NCBI RefSeq assembly: GCF_023101765.2 | Contig: NC_064236.1 | Coordinates: 434,001-498,000, forward strand | Reading direction: 5' to 3' | DNA: 64,000 nucleotides | Source: Spodoptera frugiperda | Lineage: Eukaryota > Arthropoda > Insecta > Lepidoptera > Noctuidae | Shown here: piece after piece, positions 24,775 through 37,500 of the stretch | Numbering within the stretch: the first letter of the stretch is position 1 | How the letters are laid out: the number at the start of each line of letters is the position of its first letter | The notes under the pieces: model-generated | Told to the model about the DNA's origin: nothing | The model's database searches: none | The model's input: only the letters and a program-made list of their open reading frames with translations | Translations under genes and position numbers: made by a program

Positions 24775-25571
24775 TCACAGTATGTCAGTCTCGTAAACCT
24801 TATTAGTAGTGGCCACGGAGTCGGGCTGCCGGCCCGTGTCGGCGGCCATCGTGCCGTCGGCGTGGCGCTCGTGGTCGCCGGCCAGGTGCGTCATGCTGCC
24901 GGACGCGGCCGGCGCTATGTTCAGGTTCATCTTACTCAGCAAGTTGGACTCGCTGCCTGTCTTCTTGAGGTCAGGCTGTGCGGTGGGCGGCAGCGTGGGG
25001 CCGCTTCGTTGTATCATCTGCAGCCTTGCGTATTGTTCTTGCAGCGCCTTTTGTTTCTTCAGTAGCTCTTGATGTCGTTGTTCGAGGGGTGTGTTTCGAC
25101 TGGTGGCCTTGTCGTCGTCGGAAGTTTCGGAGGGGTGCAGGGTTAGAAGGCAGGGGTCTGGGTCGCAGCGAGGCGGCGAGGCGGGCGAAGTGGGCGAGGC
25201 GAGCGGCGAGCGCGACGTGGTGCGCGGCGGCGGCGGCGGCGGCGCGCGGCGCGCGGCCATGGCCAGCAGCTCGGGGTGGCGCTCGGGCACGGGCGGCTTG
25301 GGCGGGTGCTGGCCGCGCGCGCGCACGGGCGGCGACGCGTCCGTGTCGCTGCCGCTGGGGTACGAGTGCAGGCGCCGCAGCGGCCCCTCGCCGCGCCCGC
25401 CGCGCTCCGCCGGCTTCGCGAACGTCTGCAGTTCATCTAGTAGCGCATCGAGGGCGTTTTCGGGCCGCACGTCCGCTCCCCGGCTCCCTCCTCCTCCTCC
25501 TCCTCCACTTCCTCCTCCTCTCCCGACGCACACGCCGCCGCTGCCCTGCGCACCATTCCACGAACTTCTAG
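24775..25571 (-). CDS. GC-rich terminal exon of the SRCIN1/KIAA1217-like gene
   Basis: 265 codons open to TGA at 24775-24777. The acceptor I prefer is cgagcacag (phase 1 entry), but its pyrimidine tract is weak and the left border is uncertain; a phase 0 alternative exists at a gcgcag a little inside. Composition: a Gly/Ser run near the start, ALDALLDELQTF, a Pro/Arg-rich segment with RAPPPPPPRTTSRSPL and repeated SP/TP sites (proline-rich, SH3-ligand-like), the coiled coil HQELLKKQKALQEQYARLQ, then a tail ending VYETDIL. The final YETDIL resembles a PDZ-binding end, which is only an inference. The exon is far richer in GC than the surrounding introns. Confidence 0.75.
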
Positions 25572-28500
25572 CTGTGCTCGCCGATCTCCAACAGACATTA
25601 TAAAAGAGCGGTTGCACGTATGCCGTAAACTCGAGGCTCGATTAGGTAAACATAACATTCAGCTAACATCTAACACTTGAAAGCACATTGCAACCGCACT
25701 TTTATTAAGACATAAAGACACTGATTCAAAACATTTAACACCGCATTCAGTCCATTGAAGACACTTAGAATAAGACAATACTATGTCTGAATGCGACCAC
25801 AATCATTCAAAAAGAATAAAATAGTAACGAAAAAGGCGACGCCTTTCTTCTTTGTCGTCGAATACGTAACATGTACGTCAATTTCATTAAATACTACTAT
25901 TGGTATTGTTGGCAAATTTCATTTGAATTTATAGCAAATAGACAATAGACAGGTAGAAATAAATTGATAAGTCATTACTTACAATGTTCTATTTGACGAC
26001 AGAAAAGAAAGGGAAGTATAGACGAGCTGCCTATATCTAGTGGGAAGTAAAACCGAAACGTGGTGGAGTATCGTTGGAACGTACAGAGTTACAGGTGAGG
26101 AAGTAAGATTTGGTAATTATTAGAGATACATATAACAGTTAGGTACATTGGTTCCTTGTGACATATATCGCAACGAGTTCATTTCGTGACTCTATATCAA
26201 AAGAGAACTTTAATATATTAGAGACGTATTTACTCTTAACAATTGTGATGATTTTGCCATTAGTAAAAAAAATTATGAAGTGTATAACATGTTGCCGGCA
26301 ATCTGTATAATCTGTACAATGTATTCTACACAACGCGCGTGTGCCCGTATGAAATATTTTCATTGCAAAGTTTGCCCAAGCAGTAGGCATTGCATACAAT
26401 AGCTAATATGTTTAAAAGACGAGAATATGGTTGCGACGGTCTACGTAGGTAGCTTATTGTTAGTTATCATTATTTGCTGTCGACTCTCAATATGTTTAGA
26501 TTTTTCTGTTTCTACACTTTTTATCTTTTCAATAACACCTCGGATTTTGCTGCAGTTTTCATTATAATACGAATTTTTGAAAACGTTGTAAATATTTTCC
26601 AACTATGTATGTACTGCATCTGATAGATAATTTACCTCTAATTTAACTTCAACTTCTAAAAAATAATACAACCTTTATTGATTTTCAGAATTCTGCAGAA
26701 GATGTAACTGATTAATATGTTTGTTCATTATGGCCCGCATTCTGCAGAGTTTAAAGGAGCCAAACTAAACTGGCCCTTTGAATGTTCCCAGTATGTACTA
26801 TTTTCCTTTGGTTCATAAGCACAAACATACTAAAGTACTATATGAAAATAGTTACCATTTACTCGCCTTTTAAGTAAATAACTTCACGAAATAAAACACG
26901 ATGAATGGTCAAAATGAATAATTTTTTATTGCCAATGGATTTTATCACACGTATTTAATTTTATATGACCGATACCTACAATTTGTATTAGCACTAATGT
27001 GCCTATACAAACAATTCGAGTTGCATAATCAAATAAGCAAATCTTCTTTATTTTCAGAGCGATAAAAGACTAAAATAAAATATATAATATTTCATACATT
27101 GCCCCGGTATTATATTAATTGCCAAGGAATTGTACAGAATGCCGGCATTATACACATTACTGGTAAATATATAATTATATATCGGATATATTACTTATTT
27201 AGCCGTAACAGTATATACTACCTACTAAAGGAAGCTATGTCAAAGTGACATTTTTAATCAAAAACTAATCTAAGAAAAGCCCAAAGTGGAATAATTGCAA
27301 CCGCTACTATGATCAAACATTGCCATCATGTGCAAATTATACTCATTATTAGTTTTACGTAACGACTGTACCTATATCGAAGCGAATACAATTTTTCCAA
27401 AGTATAATTACCTGTGCTCCATCGAGGTGTGTTTAGCAATATTATTATTTAACTAATTATCTATAGGGGATAGATTTCCAAAGGGTTTGGGAGGAGCACA
27501 ATGTATCTTCAATAATTAGAAATGTTTAAGAAATCAAAATAGATATTGGAATGTGCCAGAGAGAAAAATTGAAAGTGGAAGTCACGTCGAGGGTTAGTAG
27601 AAGGAAGGGGAGATGGCGAGTCGTTTAAGGGAATTCATTCATGTCCGGAAGAATCTGGCTGTGAGCTGCTCCTGATATCGACAATGCGCTGCAACAAAAT
27701 AGAAAACAGCAAGATGCACAAACTATTGTTTCAAAGCAACTACAGTAAATTACAACATGCTTGTTACACTATCTATCGACAACGACCGACAGCGTGTTCA
27801 TATTTCACGGACACACAGATATAATGAGAGCCTACGAATCAAAAAAGAACTAAATGAAATCATTAAAATAAAATATATATGTAAAGAAATAATCAAGAAC
27901 ATGAGAGAAATATGAACACACGTCCGGATTATGTGCTTCGTGTAACACTTCAATTTTGTGAACTTTCAAACAAAGTGAGAGTCATTACTTAACTTTGTCA
28001 GTTTAACTTGAATGTTGACAGAAACCTTGGTCCAGGAAATATAGAACTTGCGACCATCGGATACTTAAAACGGCTAAGTATTGGTTTTTTACATCAGTAG
28101 TGCTAACAAGGACTATGGACCAGCTTGCACTTGTTCAACAGCTGAGCAAAAGTGAAAACCCACTGAGACGAAATCAGCTATGGAGCTATTGTAATGACTG
28201 GAGAGTGATATGGGCCTTTATTTTGGTAAAGTCGTGGGTTGCTATGTAGTTTAAAGCTACTTTAGGTATTTGTATCGGTAAATGAAATACATTAACACAT
28301 TCACTGTTGATTTATTGTCTTTACTACAAGGCGGTTTGCGAACGACTGCCCGCTCCCCGTAACACATTACATAGTTGCACAAAACCTATACGTAAGCATA
28401 ACAACCTCCCTACACTACTAAATAACCAAATTAGGTTTCCTTTACAGTAAAATAGATGTCTAAATAAAACATTATACAACTTGAGAAGGGTTCCATTGGT

Positions 28501-31500
28501 TCTTGTAGTTAGGGCCTGTACCATCTCACTTGAAAATGGGAACAGTGGCCAGACCACCATAATCTAGGACTTCAGTTTTCACCACTAGCCGATTTAAGTA
28601 ATATTTTGACTTAATAATTAATTCTGTTACCACATTTACTAAGGTTCTGCCAACATAAGCTTTTAACCAATTATTTCAATTTTAATTAGATGTAGTAACT
28701 ATTGAGGAACAACCACTAGCAATGAAATAGGTACTTTTATTGTTTCAGACAACACAATATTCTTTTTCTATAAGTATTGAATGTGAGGGGAAGTATTTGA
28801 AAACTTATCAAAGTATACATTTCATTGTTGGTGGCTGCACAATCTAATGGCATGCGACGTGCGACAACGTTAAGTCCAATTAGATCTTTTATAGAAGAAA
28901 CCTGGAATGTGAACTTACTACTTCATTATTTAGGAATTATTATACTGCTCGATATCGGTATATTATCACTGTATTATAAAATTATACAATGTTTAAGTTA
29001 AAATGATCCAGTGTATCGACATTCACATTCCAAATACCTTTCTGCATGCCATTAAAGTAGGCCCAATTTAAATTCAGTTATTATTAAAACCAATATTAAA
29101 TTTTAGAAAAAGACGTGGAAATTGAAATGGAGTTGAAAATAGTAAACAATCAACTTTGAACCGAATTACATCTTCTATGAGACATGTACTCACACAACTA
29201 TCACAATGGCAAATTCAGTTGAAAGTTGTTCATCATTGGCCCGAGTTACTTTAGTTCATGTTAAAATTCAACTAATATCTATTAAAGCGGAACTGTTGGT
29301 AAACTATAAACCATGCCTTGTTGTCATACGATCGTACAAATCCGCTCCAAAGATATCGTTAAACTTTAAATTCGTTATCATCCAGAGTTACAGTTCCATT
29401 TACTTTTATTAATATTGTAAGCATGCGTACCGATCTTTTCAAAACTGTTCGAACTGGAAAAAATATGTAAAATTTCTATAAGTTTTCCAATATACAATAT
29501 ACAGGGTTACAGGTTCAGTTGACTTAGATTATTTAAGGAGCTGTAGCAGACATGTCTTCTGATCGTTTACAAGTTAAGATTTATATAAAAATATCAATTT
29601 TGTGTTCCCAACGTGTCTGATTCTTTTGTGTATTTTCGTCCTAAGCTGATCCCTAATTTAAAATTATAGCAATTGCTCTATGGGCACAAGGTATTGACAC
29701 ATATGGAACTAAAATGCCTGGAATATCATAGAAAAACGATTTTACTAAACTAAACATTTTAGTTTGAACTGCGGTAAGTATAGATTTTTCTAAAATTGCT
29801 TTATCTTCATCCAGCCAATCTAAAGGTTTTATTTTGAGGGATAAGTTGCCATACTCAAAGCGTAACAGCTTTGAACTGGGATTCGTACAGAAATGAGTCA
29901 GATATAATGTATGCTAGAACTCCTCAAAGATCTAAATCGACTTGATATGTGTGCGACTGGCTCTAACCATGTATATCTGTCAATCAAGCGAATTTGGACA
30001 ACATTTGAATTGTTAAGCGGAGTTATAAATTCAGTGCACCAACATGCCTAAAGAGTTAAAGCAAAGATTTCTTATAAAATTATATAAAAATAGACGATGG
30101 AATATATTAAAAATAAAATATAATAATAAAGTAAAATTACAGATGTAGAATAAAATATAGAAATAAATAATTTAAACGTATTTATGAATAATAATGAATA
30201 ATTATAGTATTATGAAGAGATTTTATTACTCGTTGATTACTATAGCCGCCCGGAAGTTACGACTGTGTCTCCAGGCAAACTGCCGCGTACCGTCACGGAA
30301 AAAGACCATGAAATCCATTGTTAAAACAATTTGGTAATAATGACACAACATAAAAATATTATAATGTTTCAGATACAGGTGGTGTAGCGTCTGGCATAAG
30401 TCTCAATTGTGGCCTGGCATTGTGGCCTGTCTCGTACTGCCTACTGGTAGCGCCTGGCTCGATGGAGTGTCGATGGAGTACTCTCAGATACATGTATAAT
30501 GTACGTATGATACAATATAGCTACTATGAAGTGGTCCAACGAGACAGTTACCGATTTTCTATCACATTTTCGATAGTAAAAAACTTTACATTCTCAATAA
30601 ATTGTAGTTTCAACAAATTATAGTTTTGTTGTTAGTTTTCTATTCGTTGATGTGGAGTCAACATTTGCAAACATACTTCATGTATGATTAGAGCGTTCTT
30701 TGAACTCACACTTGTTTTCTTTTAAATTTTATTTAGTTTTAGATGTAATTGCTAAAGGCCAGCCCTGTCATTTTGGTTTAAAAATCAAGATAACGCTCGT
30801 TGGATCACAAATACGTAAAATATCATAATATATAGGAACTTACAATACGGGACTATAACTACCTATTCACTTGATACTTTTATATCTGTTTGTACATACA
30901 ATCAACTTTGGATGACGCTTTTGGGCGTGGCTGTGAGTGGCAGGTCCATCTAAATGTTGGATATGGTAGACATTATTGTTAAAATTGGCATTATTTTCCG
31001 AAAGCAAGGATTATAAAACGCAACGTTACGGATCGTGCATTAGTTGCAGGGATGTGTGCAAAAAAATTTCAAGGTTCGTTGTATTCTGTAGTATCACGTC
31101 ACACTCTGCCTTATAATACTTACCATAGATGTTCTTTGTCCAGTTACGTTATTATAGCAGCTGTACTTCCTTTGGAACGGTGCCAGCGAAACAGAAATAT
31201 TCCAAACAATTAATTACTATTTATTATTGATTAATTTCTTACCAAAGTACACACACAGGCATGATTTTGCTACTACAAAAGAATTGTAATAGTGTCGTAA
31301 TCACCCTCTGATTATATACAATCTACGTCTTACATAGTTCTACATGTGGGTAACAACACACTGCATTGACTGTTCGTATCATCAGTGGGAGGGAGATGAA
31401 GGAACTGTTTAATGCATTGAAGGCCATGGCTGCCCTTATGGGGGTGGGCACAATAAAAAATACATTGTTTCACGTAGATTTACGTTCCATACCAGGGGTT

Positions 31501-34500
31501 TATATTCGGGCAAAAATTATGCATGTAATTAACTGTGTTTCGAACTGACAAAATTCTGCAGATTGGAATGATACTGATGATATACCAGGTTACCATGAGT
31601 TACTACCAACTTGTACTGAACTACGTTAGTCATATGACTCGGAGAGATCCAGGCATCGGATAAATTAGAATTGGGTGTTCGACAGAGTCAATGAAGACCC
31701 AAAGGCTGGTGCTTCCAGCTGATGGTCTGGTGTCATAACATGAGAGCTGATGTGTAAGTCTGCTGCCGTGTATATAATAAGATAGTATTTCCAATTGGAC
31801 TAATCAATTGATAAAGTCTTTAAATTTATTTACCCTATCAATACACCTACAACCTACATGTATAATACATTGTCTCCAATCACGTACAACAATAATTTTG
31901 ATAATAAAACTGCATTAAAATAAAAATTTGTGTCAAGTGCGGTGTCGAAATAAAACTGTTCAAACTGCAATTTTGAAGACTTTTGTGATTTCAAAGCGGG
32001 ACGTGCATTTCTGTGCGATATACGTGTTTATTGAAATTTGTAGAAGTTGTACAGCAATTCGTGTTAAATTTTAATCCAATACATACAAGTGGAAAAATTA
32101 CATATAAAAAAGCAGTTAAAAATATCTTCTTCGTGGCTGTAAAGATTTCCTGTGTAAACCTAAAATTTTTCTTAAACAATATTCGTTCAGTTTTATTGTG
32201 GCCGGTAAACGAGCAGATAGATCACCTGATGGGAAGCAATCGGCGCCGTCCATGGACACTAGCAACACCAGAGGAGTTACAAATGGGTCGTTGCATTGGG
32301 GGTTGGGAATTTGACGATTGGGCATTTGGAGATTAGGGAGATGAGAGGAATTCTCCTCGGGAACCTTACTCACGTGGCGAAATACAATGCAAGCAATGTT
32401 TTCTGTACACCATAGTACTACACCGCGCATGGCTCTCCCGCATTCAAAATGAAAGAGTGCCACGATGCAGTCTCTTCTCCTTAGTAGTGTTAGTTTGTTA
32501 ATCTGTTGCATAGTTCTATTACGTAACGTATATGTTGTAAGGGTCGGGTATCTGCTGTATACTTATCCAAAAATTCACATAACATCTAGACCTTAGAATC
32601 GAAACTAAGTTCTCGTGTTTTGAAGAAGCATCCTCAGACCTGCTGATTCACACCTTATAATCAGCTCCAGGTCTTTCTTAGTTCGACTCGTCACGATAAT
32701 TTGGATCTTTTTATTTCTCCATAAAGACTTACTATCTAAATATAGAAACTATATACGTTATAAACCAGAGTGTGTCGCAATACTTTTGGATGCGGTAATA
32801 ATTTAAATTTTGTATGCCAATTTTGTTTTTCGTAGAATTTTGAAAATTTTGCGTCGTAATAAATTTTGAGGCCAATTGTAAGTCGGTAACACCCAGAATA
32901 CACGGGACATATATTCAATATATCGGATATCGATGCGAAATGAACTAGTGTATAGGAAAAGATTATATCAAAAATGAAAAATAAAATAAGCTTTTGTATT
33001 CAGCTCGTTAGTGATGGCTTAGGATACGCTAAAGAACGGATGCACAAAACATGCCAAGTTGTCGTGAAAGAAAGATATAGGGGCGCATGCAGTTCAAACC
33101 AACCTTAAATGTTACAGGGTTCGAAACCCAGGCTAAGGGTGAAGTGAAGAGCAAAATAAACAAAAATAAACACTTCGCAAATAAATCGAAGTGTTGGAAA
33201 AAAATGCAAATTTTATAACTCTTGGCAAACCTGCAATTGTTAAGCGCATGGTTCATTAATAAGTATGAGCATCAACAACTGGTATTAACTTAGAGTATCT
33301 GCTGAATTTGTCTGCAAATATCAAAGTTTCAATGTTTCATGTTATCAGGGAGGTCAGACAAGACTTTGTAACTTTCACTAGAGACCATTATTACTGGGTT
33401 TAGACGAACACAAATTGTTCTTTTTGGGAGGGTTACAGTACATTATGGGTAGTGTTCAGAAGTGAATCTCTTCCAATACCTTGTTAGAGTGAGAGACAGC
33501 GTTGGGGCAGGAGCTATCTGATGCGCATTCTTCGGAAGAGGGGCCGGCGGTGAATGAAGAGCTCTGGGAGGACACCGGGGAGACGCGGCCGTCAGTCAGT
33601 GGCAGGCGCTGCTCTTGGACGCAAGCGAGGCTGAAATATGGATTCAAACACTTTTAATAATTATCGGATATACCTATTATGGTTCGGAGCCAATTTCGAA
33701 TTATTAGCACTACATATATGTGTCAGTACAAAATGTTCGACAATCTTAACAAAGCTTTAAGGTATTGATATTGTATGGCTTACCGCTTCAGCGTTACCAG
33801 AGTGCCTGTGAGCTTCTTGCAGCGACGAAGAGCCAGCTCCAGGCGCTCTGGCTCTTCTTCTAGCATTTTTTCCTTGCGGACCACCTGGAAATGATAGCAC
33901 ATAATTTGAAACTCTTAGCTTTTGTGTTTTTAGGTGCAATGGAAGGTATGTTATGTTGGATCAATGTGCAAATGGGATTAACTGAAATATTTATTGTAAT
34001 ACAGATTATTTTAAGTAGGAACAAATTAAGAATATTTTTTTTTAGAAAGTCTACTACAGTCTTTTACCTTCTCCATCTCAGAAGCGAGTTTAGTCTTCAT
34101 CGTGTCCTGCAGGATTGGGAATTTGAGTTTCCAATCTGCGACCGTCTTGCTGCTCTTGGAGAGCACCATGGCGATCCTCTCTATATCCGCCATGTTTACG
34201 CGAGTCTCCCTGGAATTTATTAAAAGGGATTTACAAACCGTGTAATTGTTGAATAGTTACTTATAACAGAACATAAAATTATGGACATACGCATTTTATT
34301 CTGTAAACTATAAAGTGCTTATTATATTAAGTACAGTGAAGTGATTTCTTTATAGAAGAATCCCTTGTAGAGAATTGTCTGCACACCGAGGATCCTAAAA
34401 ACAAAATGTTCCATAAGTGGGTTAACGAGTTACCTGTTAGCGGCTTGGCCACGGAGACGCTCGACGGTAGCCTCCAGCTCATACAGGTCATTCTCCAGCA

Positions 34501-37500
34501 GCAGCATGTCCTGGCGGTAGATCTCCTCCTCGCGGCACAGTTGCTGTAATCACCAACGCGTGGGAAGATTAAAAAACATTGTGATGACAGACCTTGTCAC
34601 ATGCACGAATTATATCTCAATGTGGACCAAACATTAGAATATTTTATTGAGACTGGAAGAAAAGTGGCGTAATGTTACGTAAGAAACGTTATACAGTTAA
34701 TGGATTTTAACAATCTTATGAATATTTATGTTTCGGTGACAGTTTAAGATGTATACGCACTGAGTTTGGATCAAGCTCTGAAAAGCTTTCGGCGATTGCT
34801 CCAATCTTCACTATTGCGTCGCCCATGAGTTGTCTCATTTGCATGGCGTGACTCAGAGTAGAACGGCGCATATTGCGAGTCTGCGAATCAAATTGTCACT
34901 TAAGACTTAAACCAACAAGCAGTACATGAACAGTATTTCGCTGACAGCAAACATTTCGCTTGAGAGCTTTATTGTCGCGTTAGAGTTCGCGTTAGCATAC
35001 ATAAAATTTTTCGTCACCCAACATACCTCAATGCGCAAATCACGACTTTGCTTCTGCAACAGACGCAGTTGCCCTGGGAAGTCCGAAGATACATTGATGG
35101 TACAGGTCTTCTGGGGTATCAGGGCCAGCTGCTGGCTAGCAAGACCCGCTGGCTTCGGCGGAGGAGCTGGCTTCAGCCGATCGCGCTCTGCAATACAATC
35201 ATGAAACAATTTCTGTGTTAAACACTCTCCGGTTCACAGATGTGGAGAAAGCTATACAATACAAGCATGATTTTAATTGCTTCAGCTTTACTCCAGCAAA
35301 TTGTTCTCCCATGGAACATCATTCAAAGCTGTTGCCAAGCTTTTGTTGAACGATGCAAACGTTACTCTGCCTATGAATTCGTTAACGCTGATGTACATGG
35401 ACAGGAGATACTGTGGATGATAGACGGAGAAACAGTCGAACTTTTTAGGAAATTACAATATTTTATAATCTAAGTTTACTAGGTAGGAATAATGTATGAA
35501 ATCATCATAATGACACTTTTTGAGTTACTTACTTGATTAACTTATATATCAGTATCGGTGTCGTATATTAACATTACATCCGATAGTTCTCCTGTCAATG
35601 TACACCGCGTATATCCGCCACCAAATAATATTAATTATTCAAGTAGGTACATTTTATTAACACCGGCGTAATTGTCAAGCTGGTGGCATTGTAGACCATT
35701 TTCGATACATTTATATTTACATACATCTTAGATACAATAAAATAAATATTAATGGATATCAAAGAATTACCTTGTGATGACGTCCGCGGCAGGGTGGACG
35801 ATTTGATAGCCGGTTTGGTAGGTTTGGAATCAGCTTGTTATGGCAAAGAAGTAAGCGGAAAGAAATCAAATACAAGAATTATGAACATGGTTATGACATT
35901 AACTACGATAGTGATTAGAAAAACATAACCAGCAGAGGATTCTATCGACTCTGAGAATGATGTGTCCAATATTGACTATGTCGCCAGTGAAATAATTACA
36001 CGTACTTTCTCTCCTATCTCGAAAGTAATTACAAATAGTCTATGTGAGAGCCGAGGATGTGACTATTCTGTTATCAATGATAATAATGATTCTAACTGGT
36101 AAACAAAAATAACAACTGACCTCAATAATCATACATAGATAATATGTATATATAATGTGGGAAATCATTTCATCTCACGAAGGGTTTTTGATACAGATAG
36201 ACTGCTGGCATTTTTATTAAATAAAATAAAATATGAGGACTTGGTTTGTGTGTAAAAAGGCTAGCATCAAAGGGGATTATATTAATGTAAACATTAAAAT
36301 ATATTAAAACCATACAGTACAGGCAACACACGTTTTTTCCAAATACCTTTGTGTCAGTGGACCCTGAGTATGGCACGATCATACAAGTAGATTGAAATTA
36401 AACAACCACCACCTAGGGTTTAGTGGATCAATTGCCCGTTACATATTATGTAACTACTTAAGAGACTAATAACAGAATGCAGTCGACTTGCAACGAGGGT
36501 AGTAAGTAAACATCGGTTTGTATGCGTACCTGCGTGCTGCGGGGAGTGCTGCTTTGGTGAGCTCATGTCAGGTGGATCATCGCTAAATGAAACCGACTTC
36601 TCAAAAGAGACTGACTTCTCTGAAATAACAAATGTTAATTTAGTCAGTGCATGTTCAGTGCTCGGTGAGTCTGAATTATTTGTGATCGGTCACGATGCAT
36701 TGATGTTACCAAAACCTATGATAGACCACATGGACAGTCGGTACATGAAATGAATCATTCTGAATCAGTGGCTGAGTGCATAATTTATTATTGATTTCAG
36801 AGGTAGTTTTGTGAAAAGACTTAAAAAGGTAGTGTTCATTCAATTTAGTAGTTTTGAGTGGTGTTGAGTGTGTAAAAGAAATTAAAATACAAATTCAGGT
36901 GCAAAATGTTAAAGGGGATTTATACACGGGGACAGATAACATTAGAAATTTTATAATTAAAATAAAAAAAAAAACGAAATTGAAATTGAATGATGACATT
37001 CGGTGTATGTTCATTCTTCAGTCTGGGACAAGACAAGTGATCCGAAATCATAACACTGTACAGTAAAGAGGTAATTAATCCAAACATTACATACTAAAGA
37101 CACAAACAATATAATACAACTCAGGAAATACGAATTCTACAAAATTAACAGAACGAAATGTGATTAGTGAGCAGAGTTGACATTTCCGCGCGTACCACGA
37201 CACGATGGCAGACTACTACTACCATACACACTGGCGCACCTCATTATCAATCCCAGCAATGAATTTATCTACGGAAGAAAGCCTTTACTACCTGATTGCT
37301 CATGAAACTCATCATTTTGATGGGAAGAATAGCTGATTGGTCAAGATTCACAATGTACAATGTATTAGGTAGATGAGATGACGAATTATTCAAAACGAAG
37401 GTATAATACAAGATGCACTTGAGCCTAAGTTTTTTATTAGAAAGCTGAAATAAGAACAGTACCACTCGATTTAGCAAGCAAGCGATCGGCGTGATAATGA

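Larger units (their letters stand above)
25572..33479. other. Large intron region of the SRCIN1-like gene
   Basis: 7.9 kb of AT-rich sequence holding the family C repeat at 32196 and the possible alternative last exon at 27635-27688. At least one undetected - strand exon is expected here, entering in phase 0 and leaving in phase 1, to connect 33480-33630 with 24775-25571. Confidence 0.55.

Noticed and set aside
24978..25603. Long + strand open frames (170-197 codons) opposite the GC-rich terminal exon
   Set aside because: Arg/Ala/Pro-rich shadows caused by high GC on the antisense strand; the - strand frame has recognisable coiled-coil and Pro-rich motifs and an in-phase stop.
29490..29530. 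ATATACAGGGTTACAGG resembling a mariner-type terminal repeat
   Set aside because: No inverted partner was found within about 1 kb.
31366..31548. 60-codon + strand frame inside the large scaffold-gene intron
   Set aside because: No homology recognised and no flanking splice signals.
33100..33135. tRNA-like box B (GGTTCGAAACC), also GGTTCGATCCC near 21428
   Set aside because: No acceptor stem, anticodon arm or box A at proper spacing; better read as retroelement scraps.
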